Shown: positions 54,421 to 64,000 of the stretch, in pieces
Layout of the letters: each line of letters starts with the position of its first letter
How positions within the stretch are numbered: the first letter of the stretch is position 1
NCBI RefSeq assembly: GCF_017874625.1
Contig: NZ_JAGIKZ010000010.1
Location: 58,911 to 122,910, forward strand
Reading direction: 5' to 3'
From: Cytobacillus eiseniae
Lineage (GTDB): Bacteria; Bacillota; Bacilli; Bacillales; Cytobacillaceae
Length of the DNA stretch: 64,000 nt
Position numbers and translations under genes: made by a program
The notes under the pieces: generated by a model
The model's input: the letters and a program-made list of their open reading frames with translations, nothing else
What the model was told of the DNA's origin: nothing
Database searches by the model: none

Positions 54421-56223
54421 CTACTCCACAGTCACACTCTTAGCCAAATTCCTAGGCTTATCAACATCGCAATCGCGGTGTAAGGCAGCGTAGTAAGCTA
54501 TCAGCTGAAGCGGAATAACAGAGATAAGTGGCGTTAATAGTTCGTGTACTTCTGGAATGATGAAGGTGTCTCCTTCTGATTCCAGTCCACTCATTGAAAT
54601 AATGCATGGGTGGGCGCCACGGGCAACGACTTCTTTCACATTGCCTCGAATGCCTAGGTTGACACTTTCTTGTGTTGTCACGGCAATGATAGGTGTGCCT
54701 TCTTCAATCAACGCAATGGTGCCGTGCTTTAGTTCTCCACCAGCAAAGCCTTCTGCTTGAATATAAGAGATTTCCTTTAGTTTTAATGCACCTTCAAGGC
54801 TGACATAGTAGTCAATGCTTCGGCCGATGAAGAAGGCGTTGCGAGTAACTGTTAGGTATTCACGTGCAATCGATTCGAATTCTTCCTTTTCATCACAAAG
54901 AACTTCCATTCCGTTAGCAATAATTCCAAGCTCATGAATCAAATCAAATTCTAGTTCTATTCCGCGACTCTTTGCAGCTACATAAGATAAAATGGATAAC
55001 ACTGCAATTTGGGCAGTGTATGCTTTTGTAGAAGCAACAGCAATCTCAGGTCCTGCATGAAGCAATAATGTATAATCTGCTTCACGTGATAGTGTTGAGC
55101 CTTGTACATTTGTAATCGTGATCGCTTTATGGCCCATTTCTTTTACCTGAACGAGTACTGCACGGCTGTCTGCTGTTTCACCACTTTGTGAAATAAAAAT
55201 AAATAATGGTTTTTCAGAAAGCAGTGGCATATTATAGCCAAATTCACTTGAGATGTGTACTTCAACTGGGATGTTTGCCATTTTTTCAATGAACTGCTTT
55301 CCTACTAGGCTTGCATGGTAAGACGTTCCCGCTGCGATAATGTAAATACGATCCGCTTCATTCACAGCATCAAGGATTTCTTGATCGATTGTTAACTCAC
55401 CTTGGTCGTTTTGATACTTTTGAATAATTTTTCTCATCACTAAAGGCTGTTCATCAATTTCTTTGAGCATATAATGCGGGTATGTGCCTTTTTCAATATC
55501 ACTCGTATCAAGTTCAGCAACATAGGAATCACGGCTAATAACTTCGCCTTCAAGATTTTTAATCGTTACTTGGTCTTGAGTAACAATGACAATTTCCTTG
55601 TCCATTAACTCTACATACGTATCCGTTACTTGCAGCATTGCCATTGCATCGGATGCAACGACATTGAATACATCCCCTAAACCGACTAATAATGGACTTT
55701 TATTTTTTGCAACAAAAATCGTTTCTTGATTTTGATCATCTAGAAGCCCTAGCGCATAGGAGCCTTTCAATAACTTTAGTGTTTTGCGGAATGCTTCTTC
55801 TGTGCTTAAACCTTCCGTAGCAAATAATTCAATCAGTTGCACAATTACTTCTGTATCTGTTTCACTGACAAAATTTACATCCTGTAAATACTCACGCTTT
55901 AAGATTTCATAGTTCTCAATAACACCGTTATGCACAAGTGTAAAACGGCCTGATGCACTTTGATGCGGGTGCGAGTTCGTTCTACTTGGCACCCCGTGTG
56001 TAGCCCAACGAGTATGACCAATTCCGCTATTTGCGAATACATCAAAATCAACTGTTTTACGCAAATCAGCAATGCGCCCTTTTTCTTTAAAAACATGAAC
56101 GCCTTCTTCATTCATCACTGCAATACCAGATGAATCATACCCTCTATATTCAAGCTTTTCTAATCCCTTTAAAAGGATTTCCTTCGTATCTTTTGGTCCA
56201 ATATAACCTACAATTCCACACAT
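54421..56223 (-). CDS. glmS: Glucosamine-6-phosphate synthase GlmS
   Basis: 600 residues from ATG 56221-56223 (AGGAGGAAAAGAAGT upstream); the frame itself opens further upstream inside the leader. N-terminal glutaminase with the catalytic Cys of MCGIVGYIG and RWATHGVPS; two SIS isomerase domains ([27 protein letters not shown]) and the conserved end [13 protein letters not shown]. It makes glucosamine 6-phosphate from fructose 6-phosphate and glutamine, the first step to UDP-GlcNAc. A self-cleaving ribozyme in the leader controls it. The 3' end is the classic Tn7 attachment site. Confidence 0.97.
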   Translation of the reverse strand: MCGIVGYIGPKDTKEILLKGLEKLEYRGYDSSGIAVMNEEGVHVFKEKGRIADLRKTVDFDVFANSGIGHTRWATHGVPSRTNSHPHQSASGRFTLVHNGVIENYEILKREYLQDVNFVSETDTEVIVQLIELFATEGLSTEEAFRKTLKLLKGSYALGLLDDQNQETIFVAKNKSPLLVGLGDVFNVVASDAMAMLQVTDTYVELMDKEIVIVTQDQVTIKNLEGEVISRDSYVAELDTSDIEKGTYPHYMLKEIDEQPLVMRKIIQKYQNDQGELTIDQEILDAVNEADRIYIIAAGTSYHASLVGKQFIEKMANIPVEVHISSEFGYNMPLLSEKPLFIFISQSGETADSRAVLVQVKEMGHKAITITNVQGSTLSREADYTLLLHAGPEIAVASTKAYTAQIAVLSILSYVAAKSRGIELEFDLIHELGIIANGMEVLCDEKEEFESIAREYLTVTRNAFFIGRSIDYYVSLEGALKLKEISYIQAEGFAGGELKHGTIALIEEGTPIIAVTTQESVNLGIRGNVKEVVARGAHPCIISMSGLESEGDTFIIPEVHELLTPLISVIPLQLIAYYAALHRDCDVDKPRNLAKSVTVE

Positions 56224-56329
56224 ACTTCTTTTCCTCCTGACGAGTGGGACAAGAAGCCAACTTAGGGCAGTCTTGCCCCTTTTCTCTTTATTAGATTTGT
56301 ATGACGTCAGACATTTCATCCGACCATAC

Positions 56330-56505
56330 TAGAAATTTGTGCTTTGTAAATAGCATTCCCTTCTCTTTGTCCATTAAGTTGCCAAAATGTTTTAAAGAAG
56401 GAATTACGGTTTGCTTTAACCGGGAGGTATCCGCCGAATAATCGATAAACCTCCTCCTCGTCAACTAATCCATTCCCGTTCCAGATTAGCCCAGGCGCTT
56501 CAATT
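56330..56505 (-). ncRNA. glmS ribozyme/riboswitch
   Basis: On the minus strand the leader contains AAGCGCCTGG (cleavage expected between the A at 56499 and G at 56498), GACGAGGAGGAGGTTTATCG, ATTCGGCGGATACCTCCCGG, AACCGTAATTCCTT and GGACAAAGAG, in the order of the conserved glmS core (P1, P2, double pseudoknot, P3/P4). It binds glucosamine 6-phosphate as cofactor and cuts the mRNA. About 105 bp separate it from the glmS start. Confidence 0.93.
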
Positions 56506-56679
56506 CCAATAATAAAACACTACCCACCTTCTAAAATAAAGTTATATTTACAAAGCAAGATTATCATACATCAAGGGTATCTGCTCGTCAATAAAATAAG
56601 CAGAAGGCAGAGCAAGAGTACTTTCTTTGACAAAATCTCTTCAAAAAGTCTCTAAAAAAAATCCCCTTCTAAAATAAAA

Positions 56680-56714
56680 TATGCATAAGGGAATGTTTTC
56701 GTTCCCTTATGCAT
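56680..56714. terminator. glmM terminator
   Basis: ATGCATAAGGGAA (56680-56692) and TTCCCTTATGCAT (56702-56714) form a perfect 13-bp stem next to the glmM stop, separating it from the glmS leader. Confidence 0.85.
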
Positions 56715-56723
56715 GTCCTCATC

Positions 56724-58076
56724 TTATTCTTCGTCTAATCCCATTTCTTGTTTCACAACTGTGGCAATTCGTTCCACATAGGCATTGCACAATTCTTCTG
56801 TTGCAGCTTCTGCCATTACTCTTACAAGTGGTTCTGTTCCTGAAGGGCGAACTAAAATCCGTCCATTTCCGTTCATTTCGTTCTCAACTTCAGTAATAAT
56901 ATGACGTACCTTCTCATTATCTGTCACATGATGCTTATCTGTCACTCGAATATTGACAAGCCTTTGTGGGAATTTTTGCATTTCCTTTGCCAGCTCTGAT
57001 AATGGCTTCTTCGTCATTTTCATTATATTAACAAGTTGAAGACCTGTTAGGAGGCCATCACCTGTTGTCACATAGTCCAAGAAAATGATATGGCCCGATT
57101 GTTCCCCGCCTAAATTAAAGCCATTCTTCTTCATTTCCTCTACAACATATCGGTCACCAACTGCTGTTTGAACACTTTGGATTTGATTCGCTTCCAGTTG
57201 TTTATAAAAGCCTAAATTACTCATAACTGTTGAAACAACTGTACTATGCTTCAATCTGCCTTGCTCTTTCAAATACTTGCCACATATATACATGATTTGA
57301 TCGCCGTCAACAATCTCACCATTTTCATCAATAGCAATTAGTCGATCCCCGTCTCCATCAAAGGCAAGTCCAATATCTGCTTCTCTTTCCTTAACAAATG
57401 CTGCTAAGCTTTCTGGGTGGGTTGAACCGACTCCTTCATTAATATTCAATCCATTAGGAGACGCACCCATCATCGATAAATCAGCATCTAAATCAGCAAA
57501 TAAATGAGAGGCAATCGATGATGTTGCACCGTGTGCGCAATCCAAAGCAATATGTATTCCAGAGAAGTCTTCATCTACCGTCTGCTTTAAATATTGCAAG
57601 TACTTCTGTCCACCTTCAAAATAATCATTCACTTGGCCAAGATCGCCACCAATTGGTCTAGGCAGTTGATCCACTTCCATGTCCATTAAGCTTTCAATTT
57701 CTAACTCCTGTTCATCTGAAAGCTTAAATCCATCTGGTCCGAAAAACTTAATCCCATTATCTGCAACAGGATTATGGGAAGCAGAAATCATCACTCCAGC
57801 TTCCGCTCCTAATGCTTTTGTTAAATAAGCAACACCAGGTGTGGATAGAACACCTAAACGCATCACCTCTGCTCCAATAGATAAAAGTCCCGCTACTAAT
57901 GCTCCCTCAAGCATATGTCCAGATATTCGTGTGTCACGTCCTATCAAAACCTTTGGATGATTTTTATCCTTTGTAAGAACGTAGCCCCCACATCGGCCTA
58001 ATTTAAAAGCTAATTCAGGCGTAAGCTCACTATTAGCTACTCCACGTACGCCATCCGTACCAAAATATTTTCCCAT
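56724..58076 (-). CDS. glmM: Phosphoglucosamine mutase GlmM
   Basis: 450 residues, full length. Catalytic phosphoserine in [15 protein letters not shown] (about residue 101), metal loop DGDGDR (about 240), sugar-binding GGEQSGH (about 325) and phosphate-binding [12 protein letters not shown]. It converts glucosamine 6-phosphate to glucosamine 1-phosphate. Downstream of cdaR in the conserved cdaA-cdaR-glmM operon, with a 25-bp gap. Confidence 0.97.
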   Translation of the reverse strand: MGKYFGTDGVRGVANSELTPELAFKLGRCGGYVLTKDKNHPKVLIGRDTRISGHMLEGALVAGLLSIGAEVMRLGVLSTPGVAYLTKALGAEAGVMISASHNPVADNGIKFFGPDGFKLSDEQELEIESLMDMEVDQLPRPIGGDLGQVNDYFEGGQKYLQYLKQTVDEDFSGIHIALDCAHGATSSIASHLFADLDADLSMMGASPNGLNINEGVGSTHPESLAAFVKEREADIGLAFDGDGDRLIAIDENGEIVDGDQIMYICGKYLKEQGRLKHSTVVSTVMSNLGFYKQLEANQIQSVQTAVGDRYVVEEMKKNGFNLGGEQSGHIIFLDYVTTGDGLLTGLQLVNIMKMTKKPLSELAKEMQKFPQRLVNIRVTDKHHVTDNEKVRHIITEVENEMNGNGRILVRPSGTEPLVRVMAEAATEELCNAYVERIATVVKQEMGLDEE

Positions 58077-58101
58077 TCCTTATCACTCCTCCATTATTTT
58101 T

Positions 58102-59376
58102 TTAAATTGATTCCTTTTCTATAATCGATATTTTTGCTGTTTCTGTTGACAGCTTCCATTCCACTTCTGTTGGACCTTTTACATTGATTTTCACTTCATG
58201 TTCACCCTCTTCTAAATTAGCCAAATCTAGAAAAACATTGAAGTCTGCTGGTTTTAACTGTGAGATTTTTTCCCGCTCTCCAAAAACAGTGATACTAGCT
58301 CCATTCGTAGGAGATTGAAGACTAGCTTCATACTGCCCTGATAAACCTGATAAGTGGATAGGGAGATTAGAAAACTGGATGTTTTCATCCGTTTCTTCTC
58401 CATCCCCTGTGTCTGTATTTCTTTCATTCGTTAGTACTTCTGCCTTTACCGTTTGCGGATTTACTTCTTTAATCCCATCAGAGATGATTACCGGGAGAGT
58501 GAGCTCGATATTGCTAGTAATTTGACTTAAATCCACTTCAACCCTTACATTTTCCGTTTCATCCAGCACTTCTTGGCTCGCATAAATTTTTACCTCTGTT
58601 ACATCAAGCGTAATCGAGTCAATTGTAATATGGTCTGGCGGGCTGCCTTTTTCGATAACCGTAATAGGCACTGTTTTACTTAAGCTCTTGACAGGAATAA
58701 TTACATCCACCGTCTCCTGCTCGAGAATAACATCAAGCTTATTCATGTCTTTATCAAGAACAAGAACCTGTGCTTCTCGTCTTACAGTTTCATTTATTGG
58801 CCCTTTCAAATTCACAGCCGCTTTCACATAGGTGATTTTTTCAATGGTATCCTTTGCACCAGTAATTTTTATTTCCTTTGGCTCGGCTTCAGGTGCTTCT
58901 GAAATATATCCATCTTCAAGCAGTGATTGATCAAATTCAACATCGATCTTATATTCCTTTGTGACCTTTTCTTGTATGTTCACATTAACATAGGCAGGAT
59001 CAATCGTTACTTCTAACTTATCCGAAATATCACGTATTTCAATTGGTACTCTTTTTGTACCGATTTCAGCATCAGATAAATCGACATACACTTCAAAGTC
59101 TCTTTGGACTTTTGCTGGCTGCAGAACATTCTTTGGCCCCTTCACCGATAATGAAACGGTATCTGGCACACCCGTTACAATTAAATTATCTGTATCATAG
59201 TATGTCTTAACAGGGACACCCTCGATTATTTCTGTATCCTGCTCTCCTGGAACATTGACATTTGATACATTTTTAATCGGATCATAAACAGATTGAAAAA
59301 GGAGCAAAGCAAGTATTAAAGAGATTACCTTCATAAACCACCGGGTATCCACTAGCTTATCAATAAACTTATCCAT
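58102..59376 (-). CDS. cdaR: CdaR (YbbR-domain) regulator of c-di-AMP synthase
   Basis: 424 residues: one N-terminal membrane helix (about 14-28), then four YbbR repeats outside the membrane (starting at about 55, 140, 220 and 325), the usual layout. CdaR binds and modulates CdaA. The start overlaps the end of cdaA by 8 bp, and glmM follows, so these are co-transcribed. Confidence 0.93.
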   Translation of the reverse strand: MDKFIDKLVDTRWFMKVISLILALLLFQSVYDPIKNVSNVNVPGEQDTEIIEGVPVKTYYDTDNLIVTGVPDTVSLSVKGPKNVLQPAKVQRDFEVYVDLSDAEIGTKRVPIEIRDISDKLEVTIDPAYVNVNIQEKVTKEYKIDVEFDQSLLEDGYISEAPEAEPKEIKITGAKDTIEKITYVKAAVNLKGPINETVRREAQVLVLDKDMNKLDVILEQETVDVIIPVKSLSKTVPITVIEKGSPPDHITIDSITLDVTEVKIYASQEVLDETENVRVEVDLSQITSNIELTLPVIISDGIKEVNPQTVKAEVLTNERNTDTGDGEETDENIQFSNLPIHLSGLSGQYEASLQSPTNGASITVFGEREKISQLKPADFNVFLDLANLEEGEHEVKINVKGPTEVEWKLSTETAKISIIEKESI

Positions 59377-60196
59377 TTTTCTTTACCCTCCAGTTCCAAC
59401 GTCCTGAAGAAGTTTGTTTCTGCTGGCTTTGTGCTATTAATTCTTTAGTAACTAATTCCTTAAATACTTCAGATTTTAAATCACGGTGCAGTTCCCCATT
59501 TTTCGTTAAAGACACACTTCCCGTCTCTTCGGAAACAATGATTGTTAAGCTATCGGTTACTTCACTTATGCCCAATGCTGCTCGATGTCGTGTTCCTAGC
59601 TCTTTTGATATAAATGGGCTTTCAGATAATGGCAAATAGCATGCCGCTGCTGCCACGGTATTTTTCTGTAAAATAACAGCTCCATCATGTAATGGAGTAT
59701 TCGGGATGAAGATATTAATGAGCAGTTCTGATGAGATTTTTGATTCTAGCGGGATCCCTGTTTCGATATAGTCACCCATCCCTGTTTCACGCTCCACAGA
59801 AATAAGTGCACCAATCCGACGCTTAGCCATATAATCGACCGCTTTAATAATCGAATCGACCATTTTCTCTTGGTCGTCTCCTTCTTGGTTCCCACTCCTT
59901 GAGAATAGGCGGCCCCGTCCTAATTGTTCAAGTGCCCTTCTAAGCTCAGGTTGAAAGATAATTGCAATGGCTAAAAATCCCCAAATGAGTACTTGTTCCA
60001 TCATCCATCCTAATGTTTGCAAGTGGAAGGTATCACTAATAATTTTCACTAAGAGTATGACAAAAATGCCTTTCACTAATTGAACAGCTTTCGTCCCACG
60101 AACAATTGTTATAAGCTTATAGATGACGAACCATACTAGGAGAATGTCAACAGTATTAGCTAGAAATTTCAGTATTGAGAAGTCTGAAAACGACAT
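59369..60196 (-). CDS. cdaA: Diadenylate cyclase CdaA
   Basis: 275 residues from ATG 60194-60196 (GGAGGAAGGATA upstream); the frame opens at 60247. Three membrane helices (about 10-85), then the DAC domain with PLHDGAVIL (DGA, about 171) and LGTRHRAALGISE (RHR, about 203), the two c-di-AMP synthase motifs. The last gene product in this chain, GlmM, is known to inhibit CdaA by direct contact. Confidence 0.96.
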   Translation of the reverse strand: MSFSDFSILKFLANTVDILLVWFVIYKLITIVRGTKAVQLVKGIFVILLVKIISDTFHLQTLGWMMEQVLIWGFLAIAIIFQPELRRALEQLGRGRLFSRSGNQEGDDQEKMVDSIIKAVDYMAKRRIGALISVERETGMGDYIETGIPLESKISSELLINIFIPNTPLHDGAVILQKNTVAAAACYLPLSESPFISKELGTRHRAALGISEVTDSLTIIVSEETGSVSLTKNGELHRDLKSEVFKELVTKELIAQSQQKQTSSGRWNWRVKKNG

Positions 60197-60370
60197 TATC
60201 CTTCCTCCAAAAATATATATTAATAAGAAGTAAACCCTCTTTTTCATTACATAACTTCCATATTATATCATTGAACGCATTCCCAATCCAATTACGAGCC
60301 AAATGAAATTAGGAAGATTCCGTCACTCTTACTTTCTTGAAGAATTTACTAGTACGAGGGAAGGAACAAA

Positions 60371-60399
60371 AGGAACACTGCCCTTTTTGCAGTGTTCCT
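60371..60399. terminator. sigW-rsiW terminator
   Basis: AGGAACACTGC (60371-60381) and GCAGTGTTCCT (60389-60399) form a perfect stem between rsiW and cdaA. Confidence 0.8.
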
Positions 60400-60419
60400 C
60401 TTCACAATTACCAAATTCC

Positions 60420-61049
60420 CTATTCTTTGTCATCGAAGATATTTATTACTTCTTTCGACGTTTTCTTGATGTGATACCACATCCACTCAAAAATCGCATT
60501 CACTTCTTTAATCTCTCCAGATACATGACCAGCTGAAGCTAAGTACTTCTCGCCATTTATTACGGTCACATCTCCTTCTACCTGTCCTTGTATTTCGATT
60601 TTCCCATTCTTCACTATTACATCGCCTTTAACTACTTCTCCTTCTGGAACAATTACTGTATCATTCTGAACGATCAGATTGGGCTGCTTTGATACAGAAA
60701 ACTGATGATCTTGTTCCCATGAAGAGAATAAACTACCAGCCATAAGAACGATGAAAAGGGAAGCAGCCGTTAATAGCGGATGATGTCTGAACCATCGCTG
60801 AAATCCAACCTTTCGCTTCTCCTTTGGGAGTTTCGCCATGACATTCGCCGTGAAATTAGACGGTACTTGTATATGGGAAGTACTCTGTACAAAAGCGATT
60901 GTTCTTCTCAGTTCATGGAAATGCTCTTGGCAAGCCTCACAGCTTTGCAAATGATTTCTTAGTACCTGTTCATGTTCGGCTGAGATTTCTTCGTCTAAAT
61001 ACTCGTGCATATAAATATTGATTTCTGCTGGACACTTCAAAGTTCTCAC
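60420..61049 (-). CDS. rsiW: Anti-sigma-W factor RsiW
   Basis: 209 residues. N-terminal zinc-binding anti-sigma domain with His and CxxC in HEQVLRNHLQSCEACQEHF (about 20-40), one membrane helix (LLTAASLFIVLMAGSLFSS, about 92-110) and an external bactofilin-like beta region (VVKGDVIVKNGKIEIQGQVEGD). It holds SigW until site-1/site-2 proteolysis. It follows sigW by 9 bp. Confidence 0.93.
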   Translation of the reverse strand: MRTLKCPAEINIYMHEYLDEEISAEHEQVLRNHLQSCEACQEHFHELRRTIAFVQSTSHIQVPSNFTANVMAKLPKEKRKVGFQRWFRHHPLLTAASLFIVLMAGSLFSSWEQDHQFSVSKQPNLIVQNDTVIVPEGEVVKGDVIVKNGKIEIQGQVEGDVTVINGEKYLASAGHVSGEIKEVNAIFEWMWYHIKKTSKEVINIFDDKE

Positions 61050-61058
61050 CCTCTTTTA

Positions 61059-61622
61059 TTATACATACCGTAATTGTTTTCTTAACGCTTCTCTCCCACG
61101 ATGAATCCTTGTCTTAACCGTGCCTAATGGCAAATCTAAGATTTCACTTATTTCATTTAGTGAAAGCTCTTCAATATATTTTAGTACAATAACTGTTCGG
61201 TATTTCTCAGGCAGTTTCGAAATCTCTCTCTGGATTGATTCCTGCAATTCTAAGCTTTCTAGATCATCTTCTGGGAGTGTCGTATCTGCTGCGATTTGTG
61301 AGTACATCGTTAGCCCATCAGTCCCTGCCACCTCAGCATCTAAATAATAATCAGGCTTTTTCTTCCTAATTCGGTCGATACAAAGATTTGTTGCAATTCG
61401 ATACAACCATGAAGAGAACTTAAGATTTATATTAAAGCTATGAATATTCACATAAGCCCGTAGAAAAGCTTCCTGGGCGATATCCTCTGCTTCATGTCTA
61501 TTCCCTAACATTCTGTAACAAATATGAAAAACCTTATCCCCGTATATTTCAACCACTTCTGCATATGCATCTTGATCGCCTTTTAATACCTGTTTAATCC
61601 TTTTCTTTACGATTGCTTCCAT
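61059..61622 (-). CDS. sigW: ECF sigma factor SigW
   Basis: 187 residues: region 2 (GNRHEAEDIAQEAFLRAYVNIHSF, WLYRIATNLCIDRIRKKKPD) and region 4 (LPEKYRTVIVLKYIEELSLNEISEILDLPLGTVKTRIHRGREALRK). SigW directs cell-envelope and antimicrobial-peptide stress genes in Bacillus. Its own promoter type lies upstream, so autoregulation is expected. Confidence 0.95.
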   Translation of the reverse strand: MEAIVKKRIKQVLKGDQDAYAEVVEIYGDKVFHICYRMLGNRHEAEDIAQEAFLRAYVNIHSFNINLKFSSWLYRIATNLCIDRIRKKKPDYYLDAEVAGTDGLTMYSQIAADTTLPEDDLESLELQESIQREISKLPEKYRTVIVLKYIEELSLNEISEILDLPLGTVKTRIHRGREALRKQLRYV

Positions 61623-61659
61623 TTTCTTTACCTCCGCTCATAGTGCGGCTAATCGACAT

Positions 61660-61686
61660 TACGAATCGATAGCGGAAAAGGTTTCA
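61660..61686 (-). promoter_or_regulatory. SigW autoregulated promoter
   Basis: On the minus strand TGAAAC (61681-61686), 17 bp, CGTA (61660-61663). It fits the ECF sigma-W pattern TGAAAC-N16-CGTA apart from one extra spacer base, about 40 bp ahead of sigW. Confidence 0.8.
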
Positions 61687-61794
61687 CTTTTTTGAACAAT
61701 ATTATTATCTATATTAACAAATTTTTACTTGTTTGGTTTAATAATTTCCCCGAAAGGTAATAAATAAAAAAATAACATATAAAGGATCGATTCT

Positions 61795-61980
61795 ATGAAT
61801 GCATCCAATTTGTTAAAAGAGATAGAAGAATGTCGGAAAGAAATGATTGAATTAGCTAGTATTTTCCCTTTATCTAATAAAGAAGTAGTAGCTGCCAGCA
61901 AAAGGCTAGACCAGCTGCTAAATTTATATGAGAAGCAAGGGAATAAGCCAATAAAGCAAAAAAATGGGGCTGTCATATAA
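61795..61980 (+). CDS. Spo0E-type aspartyl-phosphate phosphatase
   Basis: 61 residues: an amphipathic helix pair IEECRKEMIELASIF and SKRLDQLLNLYEKQ. The SxxLDxLLNxY motif, whose Asp and flanking residues contact Spo0A-P, is complete. These small proteins dephosphorylate Spo0A and delay sporulation. AAAGGA start; terminator overlaps its end. Confidence 0.88.
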   Translation: MNASNLLKEIEECRKEMIELASIFPLSNKEVVAASKRLDQLLNLYEKQGNKPIKQKNGAVI

Positions 61981-62007
61981 GTCTGAATTCGACTTATATG
62001 ACAGCCC
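61967..62007. terminator. Bidirectional terminator between spo0E-like gene and rocF
   Basis: GGGCTGTCATATAAGTC (61967-61983) and GACTTATATGACAGCCC (61991-62007), perfect 17-bp stem with A/T runs on both sides. It overlaps the last codons of the spo0E-like gene. Confidence 0.92.
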
Positions 62008-62023
62008 TATTTTCTAATAAAGA

Positions 62024-62920
62024 TTATAATAACTTCTCGCCAAAGAGTGAGCCCATTAAAGCAACTGCTACTGTAGCTGTTTTGTTTTTATCATCTAATA
62101 TCGGATTGACTTCAACAAATTCCGCTGATGTAATTATTTGTGATTCAGCAAGCATCTCCATTGCTAAATGACTCTCACGATAGCTAATCCCTCCATTGAC
62201 AGGGGTTCCTACACCAGGTGCATCAAGCGGATCTAATCCATCTAGATCTAGAGAGAGATGAACACCATCTGTTTTTTCTTTTAAATAAGCAATCGCTTCT
62301 TCCATTATTTTCGTCATGCCACTGCGATCAATTTCATGCATCGTATATACTTTTATCCCTTTTTCTTTAATCAGCAATCGTTCGCCTTCATCCAATGATC
62401 TTGCACCAATAATAACGATATTTTCAGGTTTTACCTTTGGCTCATATCCGCCAACATTCGTTAGAAGTGGATGCCCTAGTCCCATACTTACCGCAAGAGG
62501 CATTCCATGAATATTACCTGTTGGAGATGTTTCAGCTGTATTCAAGTCACCATGTGCATCATACCAAATCACTCCTAAATTTTTGTAGTGTTTGGCTACC
62601 CCTGCAAGTGTACCAATCGCAATACTATGATCTCCTCCAAGAACTAACGGAAATGCTTTCTCTTTAATTGCCTTATCCACTTCATTTGCTAGTAATTCCG
62701 ATTTTTCAGCGATTAAATGTAAATTTCTAAGATTGGATTCAGGATCAATTTCTACTTCAGGTCTACCAATTGCTATATCCCCATTGTCCCGCACTTCATC
62801 AAATAAATTTTTCAATCTTTCATTTATCCCAGCATAGCGGATTGCACTTGGCCCCATATCTACACCGCGTCTTGTTTGTCCTAAATCCATCGGCATTCCA
62901 ATAATTGCAAGCTTACTCAT
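62024..62920 (-). CDS. rocF: Arginase RocF
   Basis: 298 residues, full length. Binuclear manganese site: GGDHSIAIGT (His, about 99), WYDAHGDLNT (Asp/His/Asp, about 122-126) and SLDLDGLDP (Asp pair, about 226-228). Hydrolyses arginine to ornithine and urea. In B. subtilis it is controlled with the roc genes by RocR/AhrC and SigL; no such site was identified here. Confidence 0.95.
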   Translation of the reverse strand: MSKLAIIGMPMDLGQTRRGVDMGPSAIRYAGINERLKNLFDEVRDNGDIAIGRPEVEIDPESNLRNLHLIAEKSELLANEVDKAIKEKAFPLVLGGDHSIAIGTLAGVAKHYKNLGVIWYDAHGDLNTAETSPTGNIHGMPLAVSMGLGHPLLTNVGGYEPKVKPENIVIIGARSLDEGERLLIKEKGIKVYTMHEIDRSGMTKIMEEAIAYLKEKTDGVHLSLDLDGLDPLDAPGVGTPVNGGISYRESHLAMEMLAESQIITSAEFVEVNPILDDKNKTATVAVALMGSLFGEKLL

Positions 62921-63067
62921 GACTTAATTTCCCCCTTCATCCCTGTAACTACCTCTATTTTAACCATATTAAAGAAAATGACTCAACTCGACAAAATACT
63001 GTATATATATACAGAAATAAGTAAAGATTTTAAGTTTACTGTCAACTGTATAATAATCAACAAAAAA

Positions 63068-63103
63068 AAGACCCAAAGGAACAATTCCTGTTTAGGTCTT
63101 TTT
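63068..63103. terminator. Terminator of the rrn-tRNA operon
   Basis: AAAGACC and AGGTCTTT arms with an inner AGGAA/TTCCT stem, followed on the minus strand by a T-run. Confidence 0.85.
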
Positions 63104-63113
63104 CATCATAAAA

Positions 63114-63186
63114 TGAGCCATGAAGGACTCGAACCTTCGACCCTCTGATTAAAAGTCAGATGCTCTACCGACTGAGCTAATGGCTC
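63114..63186 (-). tRNA. tRNA-Lys (TTT)
   Basis: Complete cloverleaf; anticodon loop CTTTTAA. No CCA encoded. Last tRNA before the terminator. Confidence 0.96.
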
Positions 63187-63193
63187 AAAATAA

Positions 63194-63268
63194 TGGCTGG
63201 GCTAGCAGGATTTGAACCTACGCATGTCGCAGTCAAAGTGCGATGCCTTACCGCTTGGCTATAGCCCA
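63194..63268 (-). tRNA. tRNA-Gln (TTG)
   Basis: Starts TGGGCTATAGCC, anticodon loop CTTTGAC, CCA encoded. Confidence 0.96.
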
Positions 63269-63340
63269 ATAGCTATTTTTAACAAAATAAAAAGGACTAA
63301 TTATAGCTTGTCCATTTCTCAAGTTTTTATTAAAAAATAG

Positions 63341-63424
63341 TGGTGGAGGGGGGCAGATTCGAACTGCCGAACCCGAAGGAGCGGATTTACAGTCCGCCGC
63401 GTTTAGCCACTTCGCTACCCCTCC
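63341..63424 (-). tRNA. tRNA-Tyr (GTA)
   Basis: 84 nt with the long variable arm (CTCCTTCGGG region) of class II tRNAs, anticodon GTA, CCA encoded. Confidence 0.96.
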
Positions 63425-63440
63425 AAAAAGCTAGAAGACA

Positions 63441-63513
<73 letters not shown>

Positions 63514-63526
63514 ATAAAAAAGAATA

Positions 63527-63602
63527 TGGTGGAGGATGACGGGATCGAACCGCCGACCCTCTGCTTGTAAGGCAGATGCTCTCCCAGCTGAGCTAATCCT
63601 CC
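63527..63602 (-). tRNA. tRNA-Val (TAC)
   Basis: Starts GGAGGATTAGCTC, anticodon loop CTTACAA, CCA encoded. Confidence 0.96.
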
Positions 63603-63611
63603 ATATAATAA

Positions 63612-63686
63612 TGGTGACCCCTACGGGATTCGAACCCGTGTTACCGCCGTGAAAGGGCGGTGTCTTAACCGCTTGACCAAGGGGCC
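63612..63686 (-). tRNA. tRNA-Glu (TTC)
   Basis: Starts GGCCCCTTGGTC, anticodon loop CTTTCAC, CCA encoded. Confidence 0.96.
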
Positions 63687-63701
63687 AAATTTCTTATGGT
63701 A

Positions 63702-63774
63702 AGCTCCCAAGCGGGTTCGAACCGCTGACCTCTTCCTTACCATGGAAGTGCTCTACCTGCTGAGCTATGGAAGC
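63702..63774 (-). tRNA. tRNA-Thr (GGT)
   Basis: Starts GCTTCCATAGCTC, anticodon loop ATGGTAA, no CCA encoded. Confidence 0.94.
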
Positions 63775-63820
63775 ATAAAAACTACCTGCTCAAATTCAGT
63801 CAAATAGACCTTCAAGAAAA

Positions 63821-63895
63821 TGGCTCCGCAGGTAGGACTTGAACCTACGACCGATCGGTTAACAGCCGATAGCTCTACCACTGAGCTACTGCGGA
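63821..63895 (-). tRNA. tRNA-Asn (GTT)
   Basis: Starts TCCGCAGTAGCTC, anticodon GTT, CCA encoded. First tRNA after the 5S gene. Confidence 0.96.
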
Positions 63896-63903
63896 ATAAT
63901 ATA

Positions 63904-64000
<97 letters not shown>

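Noticed and set aside
60303..60536. 77-codon plus-strand ORF
   Set aside because: Covers the rsiW terminator and the antisense of rsiW.

Overview
The window looks like chromosomal DNA of a low-GC, spore-forming member of the Bacillaceae. Evidence is a conserved minus-strand block sigW-rsiW-cdaA-cdaR-glmM-(glmS ribozyme)-glmS, a Spo0E-type phosphatase gene, arginase rocF, and the end of an rRNA operon (partial 5S plus eight tRNAs). Shine-Dalgarno sites are strong (AGGAGG type). The species cannot be fixed from this sequence. The right 10 kb (54.4-64 kb) is core genome; almost everything to the left is accessory or variable.

Layout. 1-6.7 kb: a partial hydrolase gene, an FNR-type reductase, a Fra/YdhG-like protein, an ArsR-AHSA1 pair under a long palindromic operator, a VanR-VanS-VanY-type cell-wall module and uppP. 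7.2-9.2 kb: an XRE-ImmA metalloprotease gene with an unknown partner, resembling a repressor/antitoxin module. 9.5-15.5 kb: a duplicated permease tail, an exported matrixin protease with a lipoprotein, a PlcR/PapR-like peptide quorum-sensing locus, an IS4 transposase relic and a GntR-ABC operon. 16-26 kb: an ACR3-like transporter, a lipoprotein, a receiver-BTAD regulator facing a very large hybrid histidine kinase, an HD-GYP protein and a chemoreceptor. 26.5-40.4 kb: quinone-type dioxygenases with a MarR regulator, a CuA-like cupredoxin lipoprotein, a YrvL protein, a PQQ-type dehydrogenase, a Cys-tailed GRDP-like protein, brnQ, a deaminase, an orphan OppA and a LytTR pair. 40.4-46.3 kb: a gene-poor stretch with small genes, relics and a duplicated non-coding block. 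46.3-51.5 kb: a Tn7-like tnsA-tnsB-tnsC-tniQ operon whose tniQ is truncated. 51.7-54.3 kb: pepT, a GNAT gene and a truncated ABC ATPase gene, ending at glmS.

The most interesting item is at 11.4-12.7 kb. A 41-codon gene too short for ordinary gene calling encodes an exported peptide ending in LPFEH, the C-terminal signature of B. cereus-group PapR pheromones. It is divergent from a gene for a PlcR-like XRE plus TPR receptor, which is split in two by a -1 frameshift at an A8 tract (ATGA overlap). Next to it lie a secreted metalloprotease and a lipoprotein, the class of genes PlcR controls. In B. cereus papR follows plcR in the same direction, so this is a rearranged and possibly broken or split version.

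The second is the Tn7-like region. The tns operon points away from glmS as Tn7 does at attTn7, but 3 kb of other genes separate tnsA from glmS. TniQ is cut to about 160 residues. A frameshifted second tnsA-type fragment lies at 45.0-45.2 kb, and four 20-bp tandem repeats abut the glmS stop codon. This suggests repeated insertion and decay at the glmS attachment site. The window also carries several families of dispersed palindromic repeats.
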